Assembly: GCA_965248035.1 (NCBI GenBank)
Contig: OZ252054.1
Span: 930,001 to 994,000 of the forward strand
Reading direction: 5' to 3'
Length of the DNA: 64,000 nucleotides
Source of the DNA: BJGV01 sp964194745
Lineage (GTDB): Bacteria > Pseudomonadota > Gammaproteobacteria > Burkholderiales > Nitrosomonadaceae
The notes beneath the pieces are model-generated. The model was not told the DNA's origin. It saw only the letters and a list, made by a program, of their open reading frames with translations, and did no database searches. Below, in pieces: positions 9,758 through 18,816 of the stretch (positions are counted from its first letter, which is position 1; each line of letters begins with the position of its first letter). Both the position numbers and the translations under genes were made by a program.

Positions 9758-10152
9758 GGTTTGTTATTTCAAGCACACGGCATCTATAAACTCCTGTAAA
9801 TTACGCTTTGTCAGCTATGTGAGTCTGCTTGTTTTAAGAAAAATGTATTGAAATTTATTTTATCAGTAACATATGAGGCTCCACAATTTATTGATCTTTT
9901 TCTGTGGGTTTAATAGCGAAATGTTTTATGGATTTATTGATATATGTTGGTTTAACTAGTACTGGTTGATTATCTCTGCAGATTGCGCATATTGAGAAAA
10001 CCTAGCATGAAGATACCAGCTATACTTCAATCTGAAGCTGCATATAACAGATTGGAGAGTGATGTTTTCGTTTACCTATCTTAGGATAGTAGGTCACTAG
10101 TTTATAAGATATTACTCGTCCATAGTCAGATATTTCTTTAAAAAAATTTACT
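9758..10152. other. Intergenic stretch without a recognisable gene
   Basis: About 395 bp, AT-rich, between the right end of transposon A and hpnD. No coding frame, RNA gene or clear promoter was found on either strand. Before the insertion it would have been continuous with the DNA just downstream of the groEL terminator. Confidence 0.6.
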
Positions 10153-10998
10153 ATGACACCCGATCAATACTGTCAAGAAAAGGCTGTTCAAAGCGGCTCT
10201 AGTTTTTATTACAGCTTTCTCTATTTGCCACCAGAGAAACGTCGTGCAATTACTGCACTTTACGCTTTCTGCCGCGAGGTGGATGATGTGGTAGATGAGT
10301 GTACTGAAGTGTCAGTGGCACGTATGAAGCTTGCGTGGTGGCGGCAGGAAATCGCTTCGGTGTTTAGCGAGGGGCATGGAAATGAGCCCAGTCATCCAGT
10401 GACAAAAGCGCTGGTTGCCGTGGTTAAAACGATCAATCTCCCTGCTTGTCAGTTAAACGAAATCATAGACGGCATGGAAATGGATCTGGATTACAATCGT
10501 TATGCTGATTTCAGCACGCTGAAACTTTATTGTCATCATGTGGCTGGCGTGGTGGGGCAGTTGTCCGCCGAGATTTTTGGATATAATGATCACAAGACAC
10601 TGGAATATGCCCATAACCTGGGGCTTGCATTCCAGCTTACTAATATCATACGTGACGTGGGTGAGGATGCTCGTCGTGACCGCATATATCTACCACAGGA
10701 CGAACTTGCTCATTTTGGCGTATCTAGGGAAGACATACTACATTCACGCGAATCTGACAACTTTAGGCGACTGATAGAGTTTCAGATTGAACGGGCAGAA
10801 ACCTATTATACCCATGCATTCGCAGCACTACCTACAGAGGATCGAAAAAACCAGTGCCCCGGGTTTATTATGGCAGCGATTTATCGATCTCTGCTAGACG
10901 AAATCAAGGATGATGGTTGTCAAGTTTTGCGACAGCGTGTAAGCCTTACCCCGATACGCAAATTGTGGATAGGATGGAAGACGTGGGTCAGGGGGTGA
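10153..10998 (+). CDS. hpnD: Presqualene diphosphate synthase
   Basis: Trans-isoprenyl diphosphate synthase of the squalene/phytoene family. In hopanoid-making bacteria HpnD condenses two farnesyl diphosphates to presqualene diphosphate. The 281-aa protein shows both aspartate-rich motifs: DDVVD at 44-48 and DVGEDARRD at 168-176, with QLTNIIRDVG typical of the family. HpnD is favoured over HpnC or CrtB by overall sequence and length; no other hopanoid gene is in the window, so the exact step is inferred. Confidence 0.87.
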   Translation: MTPDQYCQEKAVQSGSSFYYSFLYLPPEKRRAITALYAFCREVDDVVDECTEVSVARMKLAWWRQEIASVFSEGHGNEPSHPVTKALVAVVKTINLPACQLNEIIDGMEMDLDYNRYADFSTLKLYCHHVAGVVGQLSAEIFGYNDHKTLEYAHNLGLAFQLTNIIRDVGEDARRDRIYLPQDELAHFGVSREDILHSRESDNFRRLIEFQIERAETYYTHAFAALPTEDRKNQCPGFIMAAIYRSLLDEIKDDGCQVLRQRVSLTPIRKLWIGWKTWVRG

Positions 10999-11142
10999 AT
11001 CGACAATTTTCCAGTTCTACTATATCGCTATGTGCAAGATAGTAAAATTTATATGGCTTATAGAAAGTAGCGTTGTCTAAGCAGTTTTTGCGTTGTTTGA
11101 ATGTGCTCAAGCATTATATTTTCTGGGTAGACCTGTGCGCTT

Positions 11143-11934
11143 ATGAGCGATATCAAAAACTACCAGGCATCTAAAGCCTTGCTTAAGGATCGCGTGATTC
11201 TCGTTACTGGTGCGGGGCAAGGTATTGGTCGCATAGCAGCGCTAGCGTATGCTGCCCATGGTGCGACGGTGATTTTACATGGACGCAAAGTTGAGAAACT
11301 AGAAAGCGTATACGACGAAATAGAAGCAGGAGGTGGAGCGCAAGCAGCAATTTTTCCATTTGATTTCGAAAAAGCCGAGAGAAAAGATTTTGAGATTGTC
11401 GTTCAAGCTATCAAGTTGCAACTAGGTAGACTAGACGGGATTCTGCATAATGCAGCTTTTGTTTCCAATCTGACTCCATTGGAGAGTCAGACATTGGAAC
11501 AGTGGTTGGTTGTGCTGCGAGTTAATCTGGTTGCACCAATTGCGTTGACACGTGCCTGCTTACCGTTACTAAAAGCCTCTCCTGATGCTTGCGTTATCAT
11601 GACATCTGATACGCATGGTCATTATCCTGCAGCATATTGGGGTGGATTTGCGGTAGCTAAGGCAGGGGTGGAAGCGCTGGTAAAAATTCAGGCTCAGGAA
11701 TGGGAAATGCATGCAAACTTGCGTATCAACGCGTTAATTCCAGGGCCAGTACATACTTCGCAAAGAACTAAAACTCATCCCGGTGAGGCCAAGCACGGTT
11801 TGTCCAAGCCGCAAGACCTGATGTCGACATATTTGTATCTGATGGGTCCAGCTAGTAAAGGGGTCAGCGGCGAGACAATATTTTGCCAAAGTCATGAGCA
11901 GTATGGCTGCGACAACAAAGAGAAAAAGGTATAA
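11143..11934 (+). CDS. Short-chain dehydrogenase/reductase, YciK-like
   Basis: NAD(P)-dependent SDR of unknown substrate, 263 aa. The cofactor motif TGAGQGIGR is at 22-30, and LHNAAF (the NNAG-equivalent) near 101-106. In the active site the usual YxxxK is FxxxK (F169...K173), with a nearby Tyr at 165 in YWGGFAVAK, so classical catalysis is not certain. The N-terminus and SDTHGH segment resemble the YciK group. It is followed 32 bp later by tRNA-Leu; no operon partner is obvious. Confidence 0.78.
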   Translation: MSDIKNYQASKALLKDRVILVTGAGQGIGRIAALAYAAHGATVILHGRKVEKLESVYDEIEAGGGAQAAIFPFDFEKAERKDFEIVVQAIKLQLGRLDGILHNAAFVSNLTPLESQTLEQWLVVLRVNLVAPIALTRACLPLLKASPDACVIMTSDTHGHYPAAYWGGFAVAKAGVEALVKIQAQEWEMHANLRINALIPGPVHTSQRTKTHPGEAKHGLSKPQDLMSTYLYLMGPASKGVSGETIFCQSHEQYGCDNKEKKV

Positions 11935-11966
11935 TTGATCTGGTCCGGAAAAAAGTAAAACGGCGC

Positions 11967-12051
<85 letters not shown>

Positions 12052-12161
12052 GAGGATCACAAGTCGTAAACGGTGTGTAGCTCAGTTATGTGTTTGACGA
12101 CCATCGCGTTCTCTGGTCGTTGTGATGTCATATGAATAATAACTACCAGTCAGGAAATGTA

Positions 12162-13466
12162 ATGCAATCCAATGTAGAAACCCTAGGCCCACTAGAACGC
12201 CGTCTTAACGTTACGGTACCTCAGGAAAAAATCGAGAACGAAGTAGAAAGTCGCTTGAAGCGTCTCGCACGTACAGCGAAAATACATGGTTTCCGTTCTG
12301 GTAAGGTTCCATTAAAAATCGTTTCACAGCAATATGGTCCACAGGTGCGCCAGGAGGTGATGGGCGATGTGTTGCAGAAGAGTTTTGGTGAAGCGGTACT
12401 CGAACAGAGGCTACGAGTTGCAGGTTATCCGCGCTTTGAAGCAAAGGAGGTGACAGAGAATGCGCTTCAGTTTGAATTTAGCGCGACATTTGAGGTCTAT
12501 CCAGACGTGATCCTGGGCGACTTGAAATCGATCAGTATTGAACAGCTCGTGATGCAAGTTTCTCCTGCTGATGTTGACCAAGCTATTAAGATTATGCGTA
12601 AACAGCGAACTCAGTACGACGTAGTAGAGCGCCCTGTTTTGGTAGGAGACAGGATTAATATTGATTATCATGGGGTTATTGATGGGGTAGAATTTGACGG
12701 CAATAGTGCAAATAATTTTCTCCTAGTTTTAGGTGAGGGTCAGTTTCTCAAGGATTTTGAGGAATCAATGATCGGTATGAGCACGGAACAAAGCAAAACG
12801 TTTGAGGTGACCTTTCCTGTGGATTATCATGGTAAGGAGGTTGCCGGAAAAACTGCCACATTTGAGGTAAAAATCAATCGAGTGGAGGAATCAAGGCTGC
12901 CGGAACTGAATGAAGAGTTTGCTAGATCGCTAGGCATCGCCGATGGGGACATAGAAAAAATGCATGGTGAAGTCCAAGCGAATCTTGAGCGTGAGGTGTC
13001 AAAACGGATAAAGACGAGAGTTAAGGAGAAGGTAATGCAGGCGCTGCTTGATGCCATTGCAATCGATACGCCCAGGGCTTTGGTAGCGTTAGAATTAGAT
13101 CGTTTAATGCAGAGTGCGAAAAATGATCTTAAAGAGCGTGGCATGAAGGTTAAGGACGTGTCATTGCCCCCAGATTTGTTTCAGGAGCAAGCACAGCGCC
13201 GTGTAAACTTGGGGTTAATTCTGGCGGAACTAGTAAAGACTTACGACCTGCATGCTAAGCCCGAACAGGTGCGTGCATTAGTAGAGGATTTTGCACAAAG
13301 CTATGAAAATCCTGGCGAGATGGTTAAGTGGCATTATTCCTCAAAGGAACGCCTTAATGAAGTGGAGTCTGCAGTGCTAGAGAACAATGTAGTAGCATGG
13401 GTGCTAGAGAAAGCTAAAGTGGTGGAGAAGGTGGTGACTTTCGACGAACTGATGGGAAAATCTTGA
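12162..13466 (+). CDS. tig: Trigger factor
   Basis: Ribosome-bound chaperone and peptidyl-prolyl isomerase that meets nascent chains. ATG 12162 is chosen because AGGAAA lies just upstream and the protein then starts MQSNVETLGPLERR, the usual family start; an in-frame ATG at 12132 lacks a ribosome site. The domains are the ribosome-binding N-domain with the signature HGFRSGKVPLKIV (about residues 40-52), the FKBP-like PPIase domain (about 150-245) and the helical C-domain. It leads the tig-clpP-clpX-lon block and ends one base before the clpP start. Confidence 0.96.
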   Translation: MQSNVETLGPLERRLNVTVPQEKIENEVESRLKRLARTAKIHGFRSGKVPLKIVSQQYGPQVRQEVMGDVLQKSFGEAVLEQRLRVAGYPRFEAKEVTENALQFEFSATFEVYPDVILGDLKSISIEQLVMQVSPADVDQAIKIMRKQRTQYDVVERPVLVGDRINIDYHGVIDGVEFDGNSANNFLLVLGEGQFLKDFEESMIGMSTEQSKTFEVTFPVDYHGKEVAGKTATFEVKINRVEESRLPELNEEFARSLGIADGDIEKMHGEVQANLEREVSKRIKTRVKEKVMQALLDAIAIDTPRALVALELDRLMQSAKNDLKERGMKVKDVSLPPDLFQEQAQRRVNLGLILAELVKTYDLHAKPEQVRALVEDFAQSYENPGEMVKWHYSSKERLNEVESAVLENNVVAWVLEKAKVVEKVVTFDELMGKS

Positions 13467-13467
13467 C

Positions 13468-14112
13468 ATGATTCAACGAACTGAATGGAATCAATACAAT
13501 CTTGATCCGAAAAACTTAGGGTTGATTCCTATGGTAATCGAAACTAGTGGACGTGGTGAGCGTGCATATGACATATACTCCCGTTTGTTGAAGGAGAGGG
13601 TAATATTTCTTGTAGGGCCGGTTACTGAGGACTCAGCCAACCTGATTGTGGCACAATTTTTGTTTCTGGAATCTGAAAACTCAGACAAGGATATCCATTT
13701 CTACATCAATTCTCCCGGTGGTATGGTATCTGCCGGGCTGGCAATTTACGATACTATGCAGTACATTAAACCTTGTGTCAGTACACTTTGTGTAGGTCAG
13801 GCGGCGAGTATGGGTTCGCTGCTGTTGACAGCGGGGGAAAAAGGTAAACGTTTTTGCTTGCCAAATTCTCGCATTATGATCCATCAGCCGATGGGCGGAT
13901 TTCAGGGACAAGCTTCCGACATTGAGATACATGCCAAAGAGATTCTGTTTCTCAAAGTTCGGTTGAATGAAATCTTGGCTAAGCACAGCGGTCAAAACAT
14001 TCAAACTATAGAGAAAGACACCGATCGAGACAATTTTCTCAGTGCTGAGGATTCTGTAAAGTATGGTCTGGTGGATGAAGTGCTAACCAATAGAGCTGGA
14101 AGTGCAGCCTAA
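13468..14112 (+). CDS. clpP: ATP-dependent Clp protease proteolytic subunit
   Basis: Serine protease barrel that degrades substrates fed by ClpX or ClpA. It has 214 aa with the catalytic triad visible: S114 in GQAASMGS, H139 in MIHQP and D188 in DTDRDNF. An N-terminal propeptide is likely, as in other ClpP proteins. It starts 1 bp after the tig stop codon, so it is probably translated from the same message. Confidence 0.98.
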   Translation: MIQRTEWNQYNLDPKNLGLIPMVIETSGRGERAYDIYSRLLKERVIFLVGPVTEDSANLIVAQFLFLESENSDKDIHFYINSPGGMVSAGLAIYDTMQYIKPCVSTLCVGQAASMGSLLLTAGEKGKRFCLPNSRIMIHQPMGGFQGQASDIEIHAKEILFLKVRLNEILAKHSGQNIQTIEKDTDRDNFLSAEDSVKYGLVDEVLTNRAGSAA

Positions 14113-14194
14113 TGGCTATATAATAGCTAAAGGATTGATTGTATTTATTTTATTAGTTTAGAGAGCACTGGTTTGGATAACCCGGAGTAATACT

Positions 14195-15484
14195 ATGTCA
14201 GATAAGATTGATAAGATTGCCGGCGAAAAATTGCTTTATTGTTCCTTTTGTGGGAAGAGTCAGCACGAAGTAAAGAAGCTTATTGCCGGTCCGTCAGTAT
14301 TTATTTGTGATGAATGCATTGAGCTTTGCAACGATATTATTCGTGAAGAGTTGCAGGAGGCCGAAGCAGCCAACCTAACTAAGTCAGATTTACCAGTGCC
14401 ACGTGAAGTTTGCCAGATTCTTGATCAATATGTAATTGGCCAAGAACCAGCAAAAAAGATCTTGTCTGTGGCGGTATATAACCACTATAAGCGTCTAAAA
14501 AATCTTGCTAATACAAGTGACACTGACGACATTGAGCTGGCGAAAAGTAACATCTTACTGATCGGCCCTACTGGTTCTGGCAAAACACTCTTGGCACAGA
14601 CACTGGCGCGGTTGCTTAACGTGCCATTTGTAATGGCTGATGCCACAACTCTAACTGAGGCAGGATATGTCGGCGAGGACGTTGAAAATATTATCCAAAA
14701 ACTGCTTCAAAAATGTAACTACGATGCAGATAAGGCTCAGCAGGGTATTGTATACATTGATGAGATTGACAAGATTTCGCGCAAGCTAGATAACCCATCA
14801 ATAACCCGTGATGTCTCAGGTGAGGGCGTACAGCAGGCTTTATTGAAGCTGATCGAGGGTACTGTTGCCTCGGTACCTCCTCAGGGCGGGAGAAAGCATC
14901 CCAATCAGGAATTTGTTCAGGTAGATACCACCAATATTTTGTTTATTTGTGGTGGCGCATTTGACGGTCTTGACAAGGTAATACGCGCTCGATCTGAGCA
15001 GGGTGGGATAGGTTTTGGTGCAGATGTGAGTAGTAGCAGCGATAATCGCAGAGATATCGGTACGGTGTTGCGGGGAGTGGAGCCGGAAGATCTAGTGAAG
15101 TACGGATTAATTCCAGAATTTGTCGGACGCCTGCCTGTGATTGCGACCTTGGAAGAACTTGGTGAATCAGCGTTAATTAAAATTCTTGCTGAACCAAAGA
15201 ACGCACTCACTAAACAGTACCAAAAAATGTTCAATATGGAAGGTGGTGTCGATCTAGAATTCCGAGAGCAGGCGCTCAAGGCAATTGCCAAGCGAGCGCT
15301 GGCACGCAAGACTGGTGCACGTGGGCTTCGTTCTATTCTGGAAAGTACCTTGCTAGAAACAATGTTTGATCTCCCATCGCTGGAAAATGTCACCAAAGTA
15401 GTGGTTGATCACGGTTCAATCGGAGGCGACATCAAGCCGATTCTGATATATTCGGATAAGCCCAAGGTAGCAAAGAGCCTTTAG
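14195..15484 (+). CDS. clpX: ATP-dependent Clp protease ATP-binding subunit ClpX
   Basis: AAA+ unfoldase that recognises and feeds substrates to ClpP. It has 429 aa. The N-terminal C4 zinc-binding domain has C16, C19, C38 and C41. Walker A is GPTGSGKT (about 125-132) and Walker B is VYIDEIDK (about 188-195). The GYVGEDVEN pore-proximal region and a sensor-2 segment are present. It is 82 bp after clpP, in the conserved order. Confidence 0.98.
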   Translation: MSDKIDKIAGEKLLYCSFCGKSQHEVKKLIAGPSVFICDECIELCNDIIREELQEAEAANLTKSDLPVPREVCQILDQYVIGQEPAKKILSVAVYNHYKRLKNLANTSDTDDIELAKSNILLIGPTGSGKTLLAQTLARLLNVPFVMADATTLTEAGYVGEDVENIIQKLLQKCNYDADKAQQGIVYIDEIDKISRKLDNPSITRDVSGEGVQQALLKLIEGTVASVPPQGGRKHPNQEFVQVDTTNILFICGGAFDGLDKVIRARSEQGGIGFGADVSSSSDNRRDIGTVLRGVEPEDLVKYGLIPEFVGRLPVIATLEELGESALIKILAEPKNALTKQYQKMFNMEGGVDLEFREQALKAIAKRALARKTGARGLRSILESTLLETMFDLPSLENVTKVVVDHGSIGGDIKPILIYSDKPKVAKSL

Positions 15485-15515
15485 TTATAGTTTTGAGTGC
15501 TGCTCGGCATGTTGC

Positions 15516-15541
15516 CTTGAATTTATTTGTGACGTCCCCAT
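15516..15541 (+). promoter_or_regulatory. Sigma-32 promoter of lon
   Basis: CTTGAAT at 15516-15522, 13-bp spacer, CCCCAT at 15536-15541. This is a near-consensus heat-shock promoter 45 bp upstream of the lon ATG. No CIRCE element accompanies it, unlike groESL. Confidence 0.8.
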
Positions 15542-15586
15542 AACGTTTTTGTTATCCCGCAGTTTATACTTAATAGGTGAGCTTAC

Positions 15587-18001
15587 ATGTCCCTTCCAGT
15601 TAACAATCCCAACCAAGTGCTGTTGCCGCTATTACCATTGCGCGATGTGGTAGTGTTTCCGCACATGGTAATCCCTCTATTCGTAGGACGGCCTAAGTCT
15701 ATCAAAGCGCTGGAGAGTGCTATGGAGTCTGGCAAGACGATTCTTCTGGTAGCACAGAAGTTTGCCGCCAAAGATGAGCCAGGTCCAGAAGACCTTTATG
15801 GCGTTTGCAGTGTTGCCAATTTGCTGCAAATGCTCAAATTACCCGATGGCACTGTCAAAGTTCTGGTGGAGGGTGATCGCCGTGCCAATATTCTGCGGGT
15901 AATTGATACTGGTACTCATTTCTCTGGGCAGGTTGTATTATTGCCTCCCGACACAGTCGACAGTAACGAAGTAGAAGCCATGCGACGTGCAATGCTGGTG
16001 CAATTCGACCAATATGTAAAACTCAATAAAAAGATTTCACCTGAGATACATACTTCACTTGGCGGCATAGATGAGGCAGGGCGTTTGGCCGACACAATTG
16101 CCGCTCATTTACCGTTAAAGCTTGAGCAAAAGCAGGAAATCTTAGAGATATTTGATGTACCAAAGCGTCTAGAGCACCTATTGGGGCTATTGGAAACTGA
16201 ACTTGACATACTCCAGGTGGAAAAACGTATTCGTGGTAGGGTCAAGCGCCAGATGGAAAAGAGCCAACGGGATTACTATCTCAATGAGCAGGTGAAAGCT
16301 ATTCAAAAGGAACTGGGAGAGGGAGAGGATGGCGCCGATCTAGAAGAGATGGACAAGAAGATCAAAGCTGCAAATATGTCCAAAGAAGGCCGCATCAAGG
16401 GCGAGGCGGAATTGAAAAAACTGCGGTTAATGTCTCCCATGTCGGCTGAGGCCACGGTGGTACGTAACTACATCGATGCGCTAATCGCATTGCCGTGGAA
16501 GAAGAAAAGTAAAATCGGTAGAGACCTCTATGCTGCCGAGATTGTACTTGAGAAGGATCATTACGGTTTGGACAAGGTTAAGGAGCGTATCGTTGAGTAT
16601 TTGGCAGTACAGCAGCGCGTGGACAAGCTAAAGGCACCCATTCTTTGCTTGGTGGGCCCACCCGGTGTAGGCAAGACCTCATTAGGGCAGTCTATCGCCC
16701 GCGCCACTAATCGTAAATTTGTTCGCATGTCCTTGGGTGGTGTACGTGACGAGGCTGAAATACGTGGCCATCGTCGTACCTACATTGGTTCAATGCCAGG
16801 CAAAATTTTGCAGAATATGACTAAGGTTGGTGTAAAGAATCCACTTTTCTTGCTGGACGAAGTAGATAAAATGGGTATGGATTTTCGTGGCGATCCATCT
16901 TCTGCATTGCTTGAAGTACTTGATCCTGAACAGAACAATTCATTTGTAGACCATTACATTGAGGTTGAATATGACCTATCAGATGTAATGTTTGTTGCTA
17001 CCGCCAACACCCTGAACATACCTCCAGCACTATTAGACCGTATGGAAGTGCTTCGATTAACGGGCTATACCGAGGATGAGAAACTTAACATTGCTACCCG
17101 TTACCTATTGCCTAAGCAAATGAAAAATCATGGCCTAAAGGAAAATGAACTAATGATATCTGAGGCCGCACTGCGTGATATTACTCGTTATTACACGCGA
17201 GAGGCAGGTGTACGTGCCATGGAGAGAGAAATCTCAAAAATTTGCCGGAAAGTGGTAAAGGCATTGTTACTCAAAGGTAGCCAAAAAAAGATTGCAGTCA
17301 GTGCGCGCAATCTGGGTAAATACCTGGGTGTACGGCGTTATACTTACGGGATTGCTGAGGAGAAGAATCAAGTGGGGCAGGTTACCGGTCTGGCGTGGAC
17401 CGAGGTTGGTGGAGAATTACTGACCATTGAGGCAGTGGTACTTCCAGGTAAAGGTAAGACCATTACTACCGGTAAACTAGGTGAAGTAATGCAAGAATCA
17501 ATCCAAGCCGCGTTGTCGGTAGTGCGCAGTCGTTCTATAGCACTAGGTATCCCTGAGGATTTTTACCAGAAGAACGATATTCACATTCACTTACCAGAAG
17601 GTGCCACACCCAAAGATGGACCTAGTGCAGGTATTGGTATATGTATTGCAATGGTATCGGTGTTGACAGGTATTCCGGTAAGGGCAGCCGTTGCAATGAC
17701 GGGTGAGATCACATTGCATGGTGAAGTGCTGCCAATTGGAGGACTAAAAGAGAAACTTTTGGCAGCACACCGTGGTGGCATAAAGATGGTGTTGATTCCA
17801 GAGGACAATGTCAAAGACTTGACTGAGATTCCGGACAACATCAAGAACCGACTTGATATACATCCAGTAAAATGGATAGACCAAGTGCTAGACTTTGCGT
17901 TGGAGCACAAACCGGACGCGTTTCCTGTTGTAGCTACTCCGCCTACCCCTAATCCCGAGGCTACTGAGAGTGAGCCGGTGATTACTGTTCTTAAGCATTA
18001 A
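15587..18001 (+). CDS. lon: ATP-dependent protease Lon
   Basis: Hexameric AAA+ serine protease that degrades damaged and regulatory proteins. It has 804 aa, normal length. The N-terminal substrate domain (about 10-205) is followed by a coiled region, an AAA+ domain with Walker A GPPGVGKTS (about 358-366) and Walker B FLLDEVDK, and the protease domain with the Ser680-Lys723 dyad (DGPSAGIG and GGLKEK). It has its own sigma-32 promoter although it follows clpX by only 102 bp. Confidence 0.98.
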   Translation: MSLPVNNPNQVLLPLLPLRDVVVFPHMVIPLFVGRPKSIKALESAMESGKTILLVAQKFAAKDEPGPEDLYGVCSVANLLQMLKLPDGTVKVLVEGDRRANILRVIDTGTHFSGQVVLLPPDTVDSNEVEAMRRAMLVQFDQYVKLNKKISPEIHTSLGGIDEAGRLADTIAAHLPLKLEQKQEILEIFDVPKRLEHLLGLLETELDILQVEKRIRGRVKRQMEKSQRDYYLNEQVKAIQKELGEGEDGADLEEMDKKIKAANMSKEGRIKGEAELKKLRLMSPMSAEATVVRNYIDALIALPWKKKSKIGRDLYAAEIVLEKDHYGLDKVKERIVEYLAVQQRVDKLKAPILCLVGPPGVGKTSLGQSIARATNRKFVRMSLGGVRDEAEIRGHRRTYIGSMPGKILQNMTKVGVKNPLFLLDEVDKMGMDFRGDPSSALLEVLDPEQNNSFVDHYIEVEYDLSDVMFVATANTLNIPPALLDRMEVLRLTGYTEDEKLNIATRYLLPKQMKNHGLKENELMISEAALRDITRYYTREAGVRAMEREISKICRKVVKALLLKGSQKKIAVSARNLGKYLGVRRYTYGIAEEKNQVGQVTGLAWTEVGGELLTIEAVVLPGKGKTITTGKLGEVMQESIQAALSVVRSRSIALGIPEDFYQKNDIHIHLPEGATPKDGPSAGIGICIAMVSVLTGIPVRAAVAMTGEITLHGEVLPIGGLKEKLLAAHRGGIKMVLIPEDNVKDLTEIPDNIKNRLDIHPVKWIDQVLDFALEHKPDAFPVVATPPTPNPEATESEPVITVLKH

Positions 18002-18206
18002 TAACCATATGAGGCTTTATGTCTTCAGTTGGCTAACCTATTGAAAGAAATAGTGCCAGTTCCCGGTGATCTTGTTTTCGAACTCTACTCAGTCGTACTT
18101 CGTCCTAAAAAGTGTTCCAGATTACAGGAGGCAAGGTTTACTGTTTTACTAGCATAAGTAAAAAGTTTCATGTTTATAATGTTTTTGAAAATATTTTGAC
18201 AATTGC

Positions 18207-18235
18207 TTGACCCAGATCGAGCGGCTTGATATAAA
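18207..18235 (+). promoter_or_regulatory. Sigma-70 promoter of the HU gene
   Basis: TTGACC at 18207-18212, 17-bp spacer, TATAAA at 18230-18235, 57 bp before the GTG start. It lies in the 291-bp gap after lon, in which nothing else was recognised. Confidence 0.75.
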
Positions 18236-18292
18236 AGCGGTTGCAGGGTATTTCCTGTCACATTTCGTTACTAACAATTCAGGGGGAATTAC

Positions 18293-18565
18293 GTGAATAA
18301 ATCCGAACTCATTGATGCCATCGCAAAATCTGCTGACGTCTCTAAAGTTTGTGCAGGTGACTGCCTAGACGCAACATTATCTGCAATTAGAGTTTCTCTT
18401 AAAAAAGGCCAAAGCTGCACCCTAGTAGGATTTGGAACCTTCAAAGTGGGTAAGCGCGCAGCCCGTACTGGCCGTAATCCTCGTACTGGTGCCGCCATCA
18501 AAATTAAGGCAGCTAAGGTCCCAAAATTCAGTGCTGGAAAGGCACTCAAGGATGCCGTAAACTAG
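18293..18565 (+). CDS. hupB: DNA-binding protein HU (HU-beta type)
   Basis: Small nucleoid-associated protein that bends DNA as a dimer. It has 90 aa, starting with GTG (reads MNKSELIDAIAKSADVS) behind AGGGGGAA. The DNA-binding beta arm carries the signature GFGTFKVGKRAARTGRNP. Its position right after lon is the conserved hupB place. tRNA-Val begins 14 bp after it and tRNA-Asp follows, probably on the same transcript. Confidence 0.96.
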   Translation: MNKSELIDAIAKSADVSKVCAGDCLDATLSAIRVSLKKGQSCTLVGFGTFKVGKRAARTGRNPRTGAAIKIKAAKVPKFSAGKALKDAVN

Positions 18566-18579
18566 TTTCTTTTGGGGCG

Positions 18580-18655
18580 GGGTGCTTAGCTCAGTTGGTA
18601 GAGCGTCGCCCTTACAAGGCGAGTGTCGGCGGTTCGACCCCGTCAGCACCCACCA
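18580..18655 (+). tRNA. tRNA-Val (UAC anticodon)
   Basis: Acceptor GGGTGCT pairs with AGCACCC, and CCA is encoded at 18653-18655. The anticodon arm is TCGCC-CTTACAA-GGCGA, anticodon TAC. D-arm TAGCTCAGTTGGTAGAG and T-loop GGTTCGACC are standard. Confidence 0.97.
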
Positions 18656-18675
18656 ACGGAATTCTACGAGTTGTT

Positions 18676-18752
18676 GGAGTGGTAGTTCAGTTGGTTAGAA
18701 TACCGGCCTGTCACGCCGGGGGTCGCGGGTTCGAGTCCCGTCCACTCCGCCA
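18676..18752 (+). tRNA. tRNA-Asp (GUC anticodon)
   Basis: Acceptor GGAGTGG pairs with CCACTCC, and CCA is encoded at 18750-18752. The anticodon arm is CCGGC-CTGTCAC-GCCGG, anticodon GTC. It is 20 bp after tRNA-Val and followed by a terminator. Confidence 0.97.
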
Positions 18753-18768
18753 AATTTTGCGCTAAACC

Positions 18769-18795
18769 AAGGCGAACGCAAGTTCGCCTTTTTTA
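18769..18795 (+). terminator. Terminator after the HU-tRNA-Val-tRNA-Asp unit
   Basis: Stem AAGGCGAAC (18769-18777) / GTTCGCCTT (18782-18790), 4-nt loop, followed by a T run. It closes the transcript just before ppiD. Confidence 0.9.
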
Positions 18796-18816
18796 TTCGT
18801 ACTTTGGATTTAAGTA

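Noticed and set aside
12132..12161. Upstream ATG for trigger factor
   Set aside because: No ribosome site, and residues before MQSNVETL are not seen in the family.
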